Assembly: GCF_002813325.1 (NCBI RefSeq)
Contig: NZ_PHUG01000001.1
Span: forward strand, 2,914,001-2,978,000
From: Janthinobacterium sp. 64
GTDB lineage: Bacteria; Pseudomonadota; Gammaproteobacteria; Burkholderiales; Burkholderiaceae_D
Direction: 5' to 3'
Length of the DNA: 64,000 bases
Positions 44,191-53,131 of this stretch are shown one piece after another. The notes under the pieces are model-generated. The model was not told the origin of the DNA, did not search any database, and saw only the letters and a list, made by a program, of their open reading frames with translations. A program made the position numbers and the translations under genes. The first letter of the stretch is position 1; each line of letters opens with the position of its first letter.

Positions 44191-46944
44191 TCAGCTCTCC
44201 TGTTTCTTCAGCAGCGCCACCGTCACGCCGAGGATCACGGGGATGGCGATGATCAATGGCCAGAACGAGGCGTGCAGGTCGCCGAATCCCAGCGCCTTGT
44301 TGAACACGCCGCGGCTGATATTGAGCATGTGCGTGGCCGGGTACATCAGGCCGATGGCCTTGCCCACGCCTTCCATCGAGGAGACGGGATTGAGCAGGCC
44401 GGAAAACTGGATGGCCGGAATCATGGTGCCGATCATGGTCACGAACAGGGCCGCGATCTGGCTGCGTGTAAACGTCGAGGCGAACAGGCCGATGCCGGTG
44501 GCGCAGATATTGAAGATGAACGTGGCGCCGATCAGGGTCAGCAAGCTGCCCTTGATCGGCACGCCAAAGGCGGTGACCGCCAGCAGCGCCATGAGAGCGA
44601 AGTTGAACATCGCCAGCATGACGTACGGCACCTGCTTGCCAAGCAAGAATTCCAGGCGCGTGACGGGCGTCACGTACAAGTTGATGATGGAACCGAGTTC
44701 CTTTTCACGCACCACCGACAGCGCCGCCAGCATGGCCGGCAGCATCAGCAGCAGCAGGGGAATCACGGCCGGCACCATGGCCGGCAGGCTTTTCACGTCG
44801 GGGTTGTAGCGGTAGCGGGTCTGGATGGCGACGGGGTTGCTCATCGTGATGCCATAACGGTGCAAGGCCTGGTCGGCAAGCCACAGCTGATGCATGCCCT
44901 GCACGTAGCCCTGCACGGTTTCGGCGCGCATCGGCATGGCGCCGTCGATCCAGGCGCCCACCTGTGCCGGCGCGCCGCGCTGCACGTCGCGCGCAAAGCC
45001 GGGCGGAATCTCGATGGCCAGCGACAGTTCGCCGCTGCGCATGCGCTTGTCGATATCGGCATAGTCGCGCAGCGGCGCTCGCTCGACGAAGTAGCGCGAA
45101 CCGGCCAGGTTGTTCGTGTAATTCTGGCTCAACGTCGTCTGGTCGTGATCGAGCACCGCATAACTGAGGTCTTCCACATCGAGGCTGATGCCGAAGCCGA
45201 TGACGAACAGCAGCAGCACGGAGCCGCCCAGCGCCAGGGTCAGGCGCACGGGATCGCGGCGCAATTCCAGCGTTTCGCGCCACATGTAGCTGAGCATGCG
45301 CCCAAGACTGAAACGGCTGCGCTGCTGCTTCTGCTGCGGCGCCTGCACTGCCGCCTTTTGGCCCGGCGCCTCGCTTTCCTGCGCTTCGGCTGCTGCCGTG
45401 CCGCCGCCCGCCTCTTCCAGGTAGGCGATGAAGGCCGCTTCCAGCGAGGGCGCGCCCTTCTTGCGTACCAGTTCGGCCGGCGCATCGCTGACCAGCACTT
45501 TACCCGCATGCATCAGCGAGATGCGGTCGCAGCGCTCGGCCTCGTTCATGAAGTGGGTGGAGATGAAGATGGTGACGCGGTCACGCCGCGCCAGCTCGAT
45601 CATGAGGCGCCAGAAATTGTCGCGCGCGATCGGGTCGACGCCGGACGTGGGCTCGTCGAGGATCAGCATTTCCGGCTTGTGCACCATGGCCACGGCCAAG
45701 GACAGCCGCTGGCGTATGCCCAGCGGCAGGCTGTCAGGCAAATCGTCCATCACCGCGCGCAAGTCGAAGCGCTGCGCCATCTCGTCGATGCGGGCAGCGA
45801 TTTGCGCTTCCGGCACGTGGAACAGGCGCGCGTGCAGCACCAGGTTCTGGCGCACCGTCAGTTCGCTATACAGCGAGAATGCCTGCGACATGTAGCCGAC
45901 CCTGCGGCGCGTGTCGATATCGCTGGAATCGACTTCCTTGCCGAACAGCCAGGCCTTGCCTTCCGTTGCCGGCAGCAGGCCCGTGAGCATCTTCATCGTG
46001 GTCGACTTGCCGCAGCCGTTCGAACCGAGAAAGCCGAAGATCTCGCCACGGCCGATGCGGAAATTCACATGGTCGACGGCTGTAAAGTCGCCGAAGCGCA
46101 TGGTCAGGTCTTGCGCCTCGATGGCGACGTCCTGCGCGCTGGCAGCATCGAGCGGCGTGATCACCACAGGCTGGTGGCCCGCGCGCTTGGCTTCCGGCAG
46201 CAGCTTGATGAAGGCCGCCTCCAGATTGTCGCTTTGCGTGCGCGCCAGCAGTTCGGCCGGCGTGCCCGTATCGAGCACCTTGCCGTCATCCATGGCCACC
46301 AGCCAGTCGAAGCGCTGCGCCTCGTCCATGTAGGCGGTGGCGACCATCACGCTCATTTGCGGGCGCTGCACGCGGATGCCGGCGATCAGGTCCCAGAACT
46401 GGGCGCGCGCCAGCGGATCGACGCCGGTGGTCGGTTCATCGAGAATGAGCAGGTCGGGATCGTGGATCAGCGCGCAGCACAGGCCCAGCTTCTGCTTCAT
46501 GCCGCCCGACAGCTTGCCCGCCGGACGCGCGAGGAACGATTGCAAGCCCGTGCTGCGGGTCAGCTGGTCGATGCGGCGCCGGCGTTCGGCCGCATCGTGG
46601 CCGAACAGGCGCGCGAAAAACTGCAGGTTTTCCTCGACCGACAGGGTCGGATACAGATTCTTGCCCAGGCCTTGCGGCATGTAGGCGATGCGCGGACAGA
46701 CGTCGTCGCGATGGCGCGCATCGCGCATGTCGCCTCCCAGCGCCATCACTGTGCCCTGCTGCACGGCGCGCGCGCCGGCCACCAGCGACAGCAGGCTCGA
46801 TTTGCCCACGCCATCGGGCCCGATCAAGCCCACCATGCGGCCGGCCGGCACGTCGAGGTCGATGCCGTCCAGCGCCACCGTCTTGCCGTAATGCTGGCTG
46901 ACGCCTTTGATGCTGACGACTGGGGAAGTGGAAGCCACGGTCAC
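44191..46944 (-). CDS. Tandem ABC ATPase plus permease, RbbA/YhiH-like
   Basis: A 917-residue fusion of two ATP-binding domains and an ABC-2 membrane domain, the plan of E. coli RbbA (about 911). Domain 1 has Walker [12 protein letters not shown] and signature [11 protein letters not shown]. Domain 2 has Walker [13 protein letters not shown] but a degenerate signature, LPLGIRQRL, as is normal in this family. The C-terminal part from about residue 555 has six hydrophobic helices around a periplasmic loop. It should power export together with the HlyD adaptor, the permease and the outer-membrane lipoprotein encoded alongside. RbbA was also reported to bind ribosomes, so other roles are possible. 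Confidence 0.9.
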   Translation of the reverse strand: MTVASTSPVVSIKGVSQHYGKTVALDGIDLDVPAGRMVGLIGPDGVGKSSLLSLVAGARAVQQGTVMALGGDMRDARHRDDVCPRIAYMPQGLGKNLYPTLSVEENLQFFARLFGHDAAERRRRIDQLTRSTGLQSFLARPAGKLSGGMKQKLGLCCALIHDPDLLILDEPTTGVDPLARAQFWDLIAGIRVQRPQMSVMVATAYMDEAQRFDWLVAMDDGKVLDTGTPAELLARTQSDNLEAAFIKLLPEAKRAGHQPVVITPLDAASAQDVAIEAQDLTMRFGDFTAVDHVNFRIGRGEIFGFLGSNGCGKSTTMKMLTGLLPATEGKAWLFGKEVDSSDIDTRRRVGYMSQAFSLYSELTVRQNLVLHARLFHVPEAQIAARIDEMAQRFDLRAVMDDLPDSLPLGIRQRLSLAVAMVHKPEMLILDEPTSGVDPIARDNFWRLMIELARRDRVTIFISTHFMNEAERCDRISLMHAGKVLVSDAPAELVRKKGAPSLEAAFIAYLEEAGGGTAAAEAQESEAPGQKAAVQAPQQKQQRSRFSLGRMLSYMWRETLELRRDPVRLTLALGGSVLLLFVIGFGISLDVEDLSYAVLDHDQTTLSQNYTNNLAGSRYFVERAPLRDYADIDKRMRSGELSLAIEIPPGFARDVQRGAPAQVGAWIDGAMPMRAETVQGYVQGMHQLWLADQALHRYGITMSNPVAIQTRYRYNPDVKSLPAMVPAVIPLLLLMLPAMLAALSVVREKELGSIINLYVTPVTRLEFLLGKQVPYVMLAMFNFALMALLAVTAFGVPIKGSLLTLIGATFIFNICATGIGLFASTFTRSQIAALFVTMIGTMIPAIQFSGLLNPVSSMEGVGKAIGLMYPATHMLNISRGVFNKALGFGDLHASFWPLIIAIPVILGVTVALLKKQES

Positions 46945-48014
46945 TGCGGGACCTTCGCCGTCAATTCAGCGGGCCATGGCTGCTTCGCATCGAGACGCAC
47001 CCAGGCCACGCCGGGCAAGCCCACCTTGACCAGCGCCAGGTGCTTTTGCAGCAGCTCGCGGCTGATCTGCGCTTTCACGCGGAACATCAGCTTCTGGCGT
47101 TCGCTGGCCGTTTCTACGGTCTTCGGCGTGAACTGCGCGCTGGCGGCGACGAACGAGATCGTCGCGGGAATCACATAGTTCGGCGCCGCATCGAGGATGA
47201 TGCGTACTTCGCCGCCCAGCGCCACCTTGCCGGCCGCCGTCTCGGGCAGGAAGAAGGTCATGTAGACGTCCGACAGGTCGACCAGGTTGAGCACCTTGCC
47301 GCCGCCGGCCAGCACTTCGCCCTGCTGCGCCACCAGGTATTGCACGCGGCCGTCGCGCGGCGCCGCCAGCTGGCCATCGGCCAGGTCGGCATCGATGCGC
47401 GCGGTGGTCGCTTCGGCGGCCGTCACGGCGGAACGCGAACCGACCACCTGCGCTTTTGCCGCGTCGATGGCCGCCTGCGCCGCCGTCACTTGCGCCTTGG
47501 CCGCATTCAAGGCGGCGGCCACGCTGCGCACGCGGGCGCGGTCGTCGTCGAGTTCCTGCACCGAGGAAGCGCCTTCTTTCGACAGGGTTTCGGAACGGGC
47601 CAGGCGGCGTTTGGCCGCATCGAGTTCGCTTTCGCGCTGCGCCACCAGGGCCAGCGCGGCCGCCTTGTCGCTCTCGCGCACAGCCACCTGCGCCTGCGCA
47701 CCGACCACCGCGTCGGACGCCTGCTGCTGGCGCGCGCGCGCCTCGTCGCGCTGCGCCGTCAGCGAGTCCACCTGCATGCTGGCCAGCGGCTGGCCCGCCT
47801 TGACGAAGTCGCCCTCGCGCACGAGGATCTCCTTGACCCGCCCCGCCAGCTTGGTGGCGACGTCGATTTCGGTCGCTTCGATGCGGCCATTGCCGCTGAC
47901 AAAACCTTCGCCAGGGCCGGTGGGACGCATTTTTTGCCAGGCCACATAGCCCAGCACGAGAACGGCCACGACCAGCGCCGCGGGGATGAGTTTTTTCTTC
48001 AGTTGAGCATTCAT
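46941..48014 (-). CDS. HlyD-family membrane fusion protein, YhiI-like
   Basis: A 357-residue adaptor with an N-terminal membrane anchor ([18 protein letters not shown]), a lipoyl-like half ([20 protein letters not shown]), a long coiled coil at about 90-210, and beta-barrel segments. It links the inner-membrane ABC exporter to the outer-membrane channel. It overlaps the RbbA-like gene by four bases (ATGA) and starts 18 bases after the outer-membrane lipoprotein gene. Length fits E. coli YhiI. Confidence 0.9.
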   Translation of the reverse strand: MNAQLKKKLIPAALVVAVLVLGYVAWQKMRPTGPGEGFVSGNGRIEATEIDVATKLAGRVKEILVREGDFVKAGQPLASMQVDSLTAQRDEARARQQQASDAVVGAQAQVAVRESDKAAALALVAQRESELDAAKRRLARSETLSKEGASSVQELDDDRARVRSVAAALNAAKAQVTAAQAAIDAAKAQVVGSRSAVTAAEATTARIDADLADGQLAAPRDGRVQYLVAQQGEVLAGGGKVLNLVDLSDVYMTFFLPETAAGKVALGGEVRIILDAAPNYVIPATISFVAASAQFTPKTVETASERQKLMFRVKAQISRELLQKHLALVKVGLPGVAWVRLDAKQPWPAELTAKVPQ

Positions 48015-48032
48015 GGTATCGGGGCGATCAAA

Positions 48033-49484
48033 TTAGTGGGTGGAAGCGGCGGCGGAGGCGACGGGTGCGCCGCCGCCCAGGGCCGCATACAGGCTGACCT
48101 GGCTCGATAGCAGCGCGCGGCGCGTCTGCACCAGCTGCTGCTCGACCGTCAGCAAGTCGCGCTGCGCATCGAGCACTTCCAGGTAGGGCGCGGCGCCATT
48201 GTCATAGCGCAGCTTGGCCAGGCGCGCCCGTTCGCTCTGCGCGGCCAGCGTGGTCTTGCCGATGTCGACCTGCAGCGCCAGCCAGCGCCGGTTCGACAGC
48301 GCGTCGGCCACTTCGCGGAAGGCACCCTGCACGCTCTTTTCATAGTTGGCCACGGCCACGTCGCGGCGCACTTCGGCCAGATCCATGTTGGCGCGCAAAC
48401 GGCCCGCATCAAAGATCGGCAGCACCAGGCGCGGCGCAAAATTCCAGGCACCGCTGCCAGAATCGAACAGGCCGCTCAATTCCGCGCTGGCCGTGCCGTA
48501 GGCCGCCGTCAGCGAAATGGTGGGGAAGAACGCGGCGCGCGCGGCGCCGATATTGGCTTGCGCGGCGCGCAGCTGATGCTCGGCCGCGATCAGGTCGGGA
48601 CGCTGCGTGAGTAAAGCCGAGGGCAGGCCAGCATGCAATGGCTGCAGCACGCTGGCGTCGTCGAAGCGGCGCACCTCACCAGCCACCGGCGTCAGGTCGA
48701 CGGGGCCGCCCACCAACTGGGCCAGCGCGTGCGCCTGCACGGCGCGCGCCTGCTCCAGCTGCGCCGACAGCGAGAGGGCCTGGCTGAGCAGGGTTTCCAC
48801 CTGCGTCAGGTCCAGCTTGGAAATCGACCCGACTTCAAAGCGGCGCGTGAAGATGCGCAGCGACTCGGCGCGGCTGTCGACCGTGGCGCGCGCCAGTTCC
48901 ACGCGCTCATCGAGTTCGCGCAAGCCCAGGTAGCCATTGGCCACCTGCGCCACCAGGGCCACGCCGACGGCGCGGCGCGCCTCGTCGCTGGCCAGCAGGG
49001 TTTGCAGCGCGCTATCTTTCAGGCTGCGCACCCTGCCCCAGAAATCGAGCTCCCAGGCGCTCACGTTCAAGCCCGTTTGGTACTGCGCGCTCGTCATGGC
49101 GCGGCCCGTCGGACTCAGGTCGCCGGGCACGCGCGCGCGGCTGCCGGAGGCGCCCAGCGCAATGGTGGGGAATTGTTCCGCGCGCACGATGCCATACGCG
49201 GCGCGGGCCTCTTCCACGCGCAGGGCGGCGATGCGCATATCGCGGTTGCCGGCCAGCGCCTGCGCAATGAGCGCCTGCAGGCGCGCGTCGGCAAAGTAGC
49301 TTTGCCAGGCGACGTCGGGCGCGCTTGCGCCGGCGGGATCGGTTTCCGGATACTGCGCCGCCACGGGCAGCGGCGGTGGCGCATACGGCGGCGCCATCGA
49401 AGCGCAGCCGGTCAGGGCCAGCGTGGCGGCCAGCGCGGCCAGCATGGCGCGGTGTGGCAAAGTAAAGACAGCCTTGGTCATCAT
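48033..49484 (-). CDS. Outer-membrane efflux lipoprotein, NodT/TolC type
   Basis: A 483-residue OMF channel. The lipobox LTGC places the acylated Cys at residue 27. Two OEP repeats follow, typical of the TolC fold (SWELDFWGRVRSLKDSALQ; VLPIFDAGRLRANMDLAEVR). It forms the outer-membrane exit duct for the HlyD/RbbA/YhhJ-type exporter next to it. Many YhiI-RbbA-YhhJ sets lack their own channel, so its presence makes this a complete tripartite system. ATG 49481 is an alternative start. It lies seven bases after fabI. Confidence 0.92.
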   Translation of the reverse strand: MMTKAVFTLPHRAMLAALAATLALTGCASMAPPYAPPPLPVAAQYPETDPAGASAPDVAWQSYFADARLQALIAQALAGNRDMRIAALRVEEARAAYGIVRAEQFPTIALGASGSRARVPGDLSPTGRAMTSAQYQTGLNVSAWELDFWGRVRSLKDSALQTLLASDEARRAVGVALVAQVANGYLGLRELDERVELARATVDSRAESLRIFTRRFEVGSISKLDLTQVETLLSQALSLSAQLEQARAVQAHALAQLVGGPVDLTPVAGEVRRFDDASVLQPLHAGLPSALLTQRPDLIAAEHQLRAAQANIGAARAAFFPTISLTAAYGTASAELSGLFDSGSGAWNFAPRLVLPIFDAGRLRANMDLAEVRRDVAVANYEKSVQGAFREVADALSNRRWLALQVDIGKTTLAAQSERARLAKLRYDNGAAPYLEVLDAQRDLLTVEQQLVQTRRALLSSQVSLYAALGGGAPVASAAASTH

Positions 49485-49491
49485 CTTCCAG

Positions 49492-50277
49492 TCAATTCAG
49501 AATGTTGTAGCCGCCGTCGACATACAAGGTGCCGCCCGTGATGGCGCGCGCGCCGTCGCCGGCGAGGAAGGCGCACAGCGCGCCCACGTCCTCGATGGTG
49601 GCCAGGCAGCGCATGGGCGAGCGTTCGATGGCGTCGGCCATCAGGCGGTCGAAATGGGCAATGCCGGAAGCGGCCCGCGTCTCCAGGGGCCCCGGCGAGA
49701 TGGCATTGACGCGGATGCCTTGCGGGCCCAGTTCCGCGGCCAGGTAGCGCACCGATGCTTCCAGCGCCGCCTTCACGGGCCCCATCAGGCCATAGTCGGC
49801 GATGACTTCCTCGGCGCCCAGGTAACTCATGGTGGTCAAGCTGCCGCCGTCCGGCATCAGCGGTTCGGCCAGTTTCGCCATGCGCATGAAGGAGTGGCAG
49901 GAGACATCCATCGCCTGCGCGAAGCCGTCAGCCGAACTGTCCGTGACGCGGCCATGCAAGTCTTGTTTGGGCGCGTAGGCGATGGAATGGACGACGAAAT
50001 CGAGCCGCCCCCACTGCTGCTCGATCTGCGCAAACAGCGCTTCGAGCTGGCCCGGCACGGCCACGTCGAGCGGCGCCATGATGGCCGCCTGCACTTGCTG
50101 CGCCAGCGGTTCCACATGCGGACGCGCCTTGTCATTGAGCCAGGTCACGGCCAGTTCGGCGCCGGCCGCGCGCAGGGCGCTGGCGCAGCCCCAGGCGATG
50201 CTTTGCGCGTTGGCGATGCCGACCACCAGCCCGCGTTTTCCCTGCAATGGCAGGAATGGCGGCACGGACGCCGTCAT
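49492..50277 (-). CDS. fabI: Enoyl-ACP reductase FabI
   Basis: A 261-residue short-chain dehydrogenase of the FabI class, which reduces the enoyl-ACP double bond in the last step of fatty-acid elongation. The NAD-binding segment is GLVVGIANAQSIAWGCASAL, distinctive of FabI, and the catalytic residues are in TTMSYLGAEEVIADYGLMGPVKAALE (Tyr-x6-Lys). It is the first clearly recognised gene of an operon with an exporter and acetate-kinase genes. A second, housekeeping FabI probably exists elsewhere in the genome; this copy may serve a special role. Its ATG overlaps the stop of a small upstream ORF. Confidence 0.9.
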   Translation of the reverse strand: MTASVPPFLPLQGKRGLVVGIANAQSIAWGCASALRAAGAELAVTWLNDKARPHVEPLAQQVQAAIMAPLDVAVPGQLEALFAQIEQQWGRLDFVVHSIAYAPKQDLHGRVTDSSADGFAQAMDVSCHSFMRMAKLAEPLMPDGGSLTTMSYLGAEEVIADYGLMGPVKAALEASVRYLAAELGPQGIRVNAISPGPLETRAASGIAHFDRLMADAIERSPMRCLATIEDVGALCAFLAGDGARAITGGTLYVDGGYNILN

Positions 50278-50453
50278 GGTTTATTCGGACGCAAGGCGGG
50301 CCAGGGCGTGGCCGCGTTCACGCAGCGCACCGCGCCGGCGCGCATGGCGGCAGCGCAAGTGGCCAGGGTGACGCCGCCGGCGCGCGCATACGGCAAGGCA
50401 ATGGGAGTGTGGGGGTGTAAGGTACTGCGCGCGTCAGGCGCGGGGATCTGCAT
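50274..50453 (-). CDS. Possible small leader ORF ahead of fabI
   Basis: About 59 residues from ATG 50453 (MQIPAPDARSTLHPHTPIAL...), or 61 from ATG 50459. It ends with ATGA overlapping the fabI start, the coupling used elsewhere in this operon. It has no recognisable motif, no clear ribosome binding site and an Ala/Arg-rich make-up that could be chance in GC-rich DNA. The predicted transcript start is near 50598, so it would lie in the leader. Confidence 0.3.
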   Translation of the reverse strand: MQIPAPDARSTLHPHTPIALPYARAGGVTLATCAAAMRAGAVRCVNAATPWPALRPNKP

Positions 50454-50590
50454 CTTCATGAATCGGGCTTCCGTCACTGAAATTCGAGGCCGGCACCAGT
50501 GCATTCTCGGGGAACTGGTACGGGGCGAAATTACTCTACAGCATTTAGAAGCGTGATTCGTGATGAGTTCGATCCGCATTCCATGACGCT

Positions 50591-50646
50591 TTGAGCTAGG
50601 TCAACTATAAGTGCGATTGCGGCAATGCAGCATTGATGTAAATCAA
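50591..50646 (-). promoter_or_regulatory. FNR/Anr-type class II promoter
   Basis: TTGAT-GTAA-ATCAA (50633-50646) matches the FNR/Anr consensus exactly. On the minus strand a -10 TATAGT lies at 50609-50604, placing the transcript start near 50598. The FNR box is then centred about 41.5 bases upstream, the class II position. A second, weaker TTGA-N6-TCAA (50591-50604) overlaps the predicted start, exactly 42 bases away, and could allow repression. Confidence 0.75.
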
Positions 50647-50760
50647 ATTTTACCTCAATATTAACTAAATGAAATATTTTTCAGGCAAGCGTGCGAGCAT
50701 GCATATTTGATAATACTACTGGGCTTGCAGGAAGAAAATAGACGTTGCCAGCACAGATGG

Positions 50761-50785
50761 GCATTGCTTGAAAAACAAGCAATGC
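50761..50785. other. Perfect inverted repeat between M64 gene and the fabI operon
   Basis: GCATTGCTTG-AAAAA-CAAGCAATGC: a ten-base-pair stem with a five-base loop. It has no T-run on either side, so it is not a classical terminator. It lies about 105 bases past the M64 stop codon. Confidence 0.5.
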
Positions 50786-50889
50786 AGGGCAAGGGCGGAT
50801 GACAGACGCTGCGGGAGAGATGGAATGGGGACCATGCTATTGCGTTGCAACATGGCCCACCATGCCTTGCGGAACTGCGCGAAACGGCC

Positions 50890-52332
50890 TTATTGGCGCA
50901 GCGCCGCTGCCGGACGCGAATACAGGTCGATGATGGTGCTGATGCCATCCTGGCATACGGAGCAGAAGGTCTCGCTGCGGTCGAACATGATGCATTGCAT
51001 CTCGGGCCGGTAGTAGCCGGACGACTCGTAGTTCGCGCCTTCGAAGGCGCCCACCGCATGGCGCTGCGGCGCCTTCGAGAACAGCTGCTGCGTGTACGCC
51101 AGGTCGGCCTTGAACAAGTCGCTCATCTCGCTTTCCGGGCGGTTGGCCGCGCGCAGGGCGGCGCGCTGCTTCTGGTATTCGCGCGCATGGCTGTCGTACG
51201 CATCCTTCGGCCATGGCGTCGGCAGCGGCGTGCCTGCCTTGACGTGCTGCTTCCATTTCAGCCTGGCCGGATCGCGCAGCGCCGTGGCGTTCGGCTCCCA
51301 CGGCTCCTGCCGCTCGCCATTCGACTGATAGGCCACGGGCGAGGTGTAGTACTCGTCGGCCAGGCCGGCGAAATGGTGGCCGAATTCATGCACGAACAGG
51401 TAGTTGGCCCAGTCGTTGTTGGCTGCGGCCGTGCTGAACTGGCCGAAGATGCCGCCACCGCCGTAGGTGTCGTTGTTGACAAGGATCTCGATGAATTCAT
51501 ACGGCGCATACTGCGCCAAGTCGCGCAGGGCGCGGTTGTCGGTGGTGAGCACATAACGCTCGCTGCCGAAGATATCGTAACGCGTGCCCAGCGGCGACGC
51601 ATGGTGCACGCCCGTCGAGGGACGCGACACGCCCGATTCCTGCGTCGGCGCGGCCATCGCCCACACATTGAAATCATTGGCCCGCTCGCGAAATGGCGAC
51701 ACCGTAAACAGGTGCTCGGCCAATTTGCGCGCCGTCGCTTCGAACTTGCCCATTTCGGCGGCCGTGTAGCCGTCGCCCATGATCAAGAGGTCGACCTTGT
51801 CGCTGGACGGACCACTGATGCGGATCGGGATCGGCTTGACGGGCGCCGGCGGCTGCTTGCGGATCACGTCCTGCGCGGCCGGGTCGACATCGGTGCTCCA
51901 CACAATGGAAAACAGGCCGCGCTCGTCGCGCTTGAGGATGCGCACGCGCACGGGGTGCTCGGGCTGCGGGAAGCGCACGGATTCCTGGAACGCGCGCGTG
52001 GTGGTTTTCGCTTCGTCCGTGCTGGCCCACTCGCCGAAGATGGTGGAAAAACCGCGCGAATACAGCACCTTGCCCGACTGGATGTCGACCACTTCCAGCA
52101 GATTGTTGCCGCGGTTGCTGTCGTCGATGGGGCGCGCCAGGTTGCCCGGCCATGGCAAGGGCTCGACCAGCACGCGCTCAACAGCATAATGTTCACCCAG
52201 CGCATTGCCGCTGTGCTGGTAATCGAGGCGCATGGTGGCCGGCTGGGTGGCATTGGCAGCGTGCGCGGCTGGGACGATGCCGGCGGCCAGCGCCAGCGCG
52301 CAGAGGAAGGATCGAATCGGGGTCTGCTGCAT
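50890..52332 (-). CDS. Secreted zinc peptidase of family M64
   Basis: A 480-residue exported metallopeptidase. ATG 52332 is chosen for the AGGA site and the signal peptide (MQQTPIRSFLCALALAAGIVPAAHA); the upstream frame lacks features. An N-terminal domain of about 160 residues (beta-rich) precedes the catalytic M64 domain, which has LLIMGDGYTAAEM, the zinc motif FVHEFGHHFAGLADEYY (HExxH-x8-E pattern) and C-terminal CIMFDRSETFCSVCQDGIS, whose paired cysteines may form disulfides. M64 includes Clostridium IgA peptidase; targets of environmental members are unknown. It is divergent from the TetR gene; a shared operator at 52494-52509 suggests control. Confidence 0.88.
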   Translation of the reverse strand: MQQTPIRSFLCALALAAGIVPAAHAANATQPATMRLDYQHSGNALGEHYAVERVLVEPLPWPGNLARPIDDSNRGNNLLEVVDIQSGKVLYSRGFSTIFGEWASTDEAKTTTRAFQESVRFPQPEHPVRVRILKRDERGLFSIVWSTDVDPAAQDVIRKQPPAPVKPIPIRISGPSSDKVDLLIMGDGYTAAEMGKFEATARKLAEHLFTVSPFRERANDFNVWAMAAPTQESGVSRPSTGVHHASPLGTRYDIFGSERYVLTTDNRALRDLAQYAPYEFIEILVNNDTYGGGGIFGQFSTAAANNDWANYLFVHEFGHHFAGLADEYYTSPVAYQSNGERQEPWEPNATALRDPARLKWKQHVKAGTPLPTPWPKDAYDSHAREYQKQRAALRAANRPESEMSDLFKADLAYTQQLFSKAPQRHAVGAFEGANYESSGYYRPEMQCIMFDRSETFCSVCQDGISTIIDLYSRPAAALRQ

Positions 52333-52493
52333 CTCATTCCTGACACGGTAGAAAAACGGGTAAAAGGAGCGGTTTTCCAAACAAACAGCGGCGCCAGCGG
52401 CGGGCGTGGAAAAATCCGGTGCGGCACATTGTAGCGACAGGAAGCGAACGTGGAAAGTGCCCAGCTTGACCAGGCAAGGCAATCGGACTATAT

Positions 52494-52509
52494 TAGATTG
52501 ACCAGTCTA
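52494..52509. promoter_or_regulatory. Candidate TetR-family operator
   Basis: TAGATTGACCAGTCTA is an imperfect 16-base palindrome (six of eight pairs), typical of TetR operators. It lies 20 bases before the TetR start and 162 bases before the divergent M64 start, so it may control either or both. Confidence 0.6.
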
Positions 52510-52528
52510 CTAATTAAAGGGTAAGCCC

Positions 52529-53131
52529 ATGCGCACCATCGATCCCGATAAACACGCGGCCCGCCGCGATGCCATTCTCGCCGCCGCGCGCAGTTGCTTC
52601 GCACGCAAGGGCTTTCACCAGACCAGCACCGCCGCCATCTGCGCGCAAGCGGGCATGAGTCCCGGCAACCTGTTTCATTACTTCCCCACCAAGCAAGCCA
52701 TCATCGCCGCCATCGTCGACCAGGAAGGCAGCGAGACGGCCGCCTATTTCACCGGCGTGCAAGGCAGCGCCGATGCCTACGGCGCCCTGCTCGACTTCAT
52801 GGACCTGGTGCTGGCGCTGGCGTCCGACGGGGATTTTGCGGGGCTGGCGCTGGACATTGCCGCCGAAGCGATGCGCGACCAGGACATCGCGGCCAGGGTG
52901 GCGCGCAACGATGCCGTGCTGCGCGCCGGCGTGCAGGCGCTGCTGGAAAGCGCTGCTGCGCGAGGCCAGGTTGACGCCGCGCTCGACCCCGCGCAAACGG
53001 CCGGCTGGATCGCCGCGCTGATCGACGGCATCTTCAACCGGGTCGCCGTCGATCCCGATTACGCACCGCTGGCGCAGCGCGCCAGCCTGCACCTGCTATT
53101 GGCGCGCTTCCTGCGCCCTGCCCAGGCATGA
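52529..53131 (+). CDS. TetR-family transcriptional regulator
   Basis: A 200-residue regulator. The N-terminal DNA-binding domain has RRDAILAAARSCFARKGFHQ and TSTAAICAQAGMSPGNLFHY, a textbook TetR helix-turn-helix. The C-terminal ligand domain resembles the BetI/YcdC-like subgroup (FFMDLVLALASDG...). The ligand is unknown. The stop codon overlaps the start of the DUF418 gene, so the two are translationally coupled. The palindrome at 52494-52509 is a likely autoregulatory site. Confidence 0.9.
   Translation: MRTIDPDKHAARRDAILAAARSCFARKGFHQTSTAAICAQAGMSPGNLFHYFPTKQAIIAAIVDQEGSETAAYFTGVQGSADAYGALLDFMDLVLALASDGDFAGLALDIAAEAMRDQDIAARVARNDAVLRAGVQALLESAAARGQVDAALDPAQTAGWIAALIDGIFNRVAVDPDYAPLAQRASLHLLLARFLRPAQA

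Larger units (their letters stand above)
50454..50889. other. Control region of the fabI-ackA operon
   Basis: This 436-base gap lies between the M64 peptidase stop and the operon. It contains an FNR-type promoter (50591-50646), an A/T-rich stretch (50640-50720) that stands out from the GC-rich surroundings, and a perfect ten-base inverted repeat at 50761-50785. Nothing else is seen. Confidence 0.6.

Noticed and set aside
44272..47178. 968-codon plus-strand open frame opposite the RbbA-like gene
   Set aside because: Antisense shadow; composition dominated by His, Gln, Arg and no family match, while the minus strand carries a full ABC exporter gene.
50421..50440. A fourth copy of the dispersed 3' element (CTGCGCGCGTC)
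   Set aside because: Only the core-like string is shared; no paired arms or stop codon next to it.
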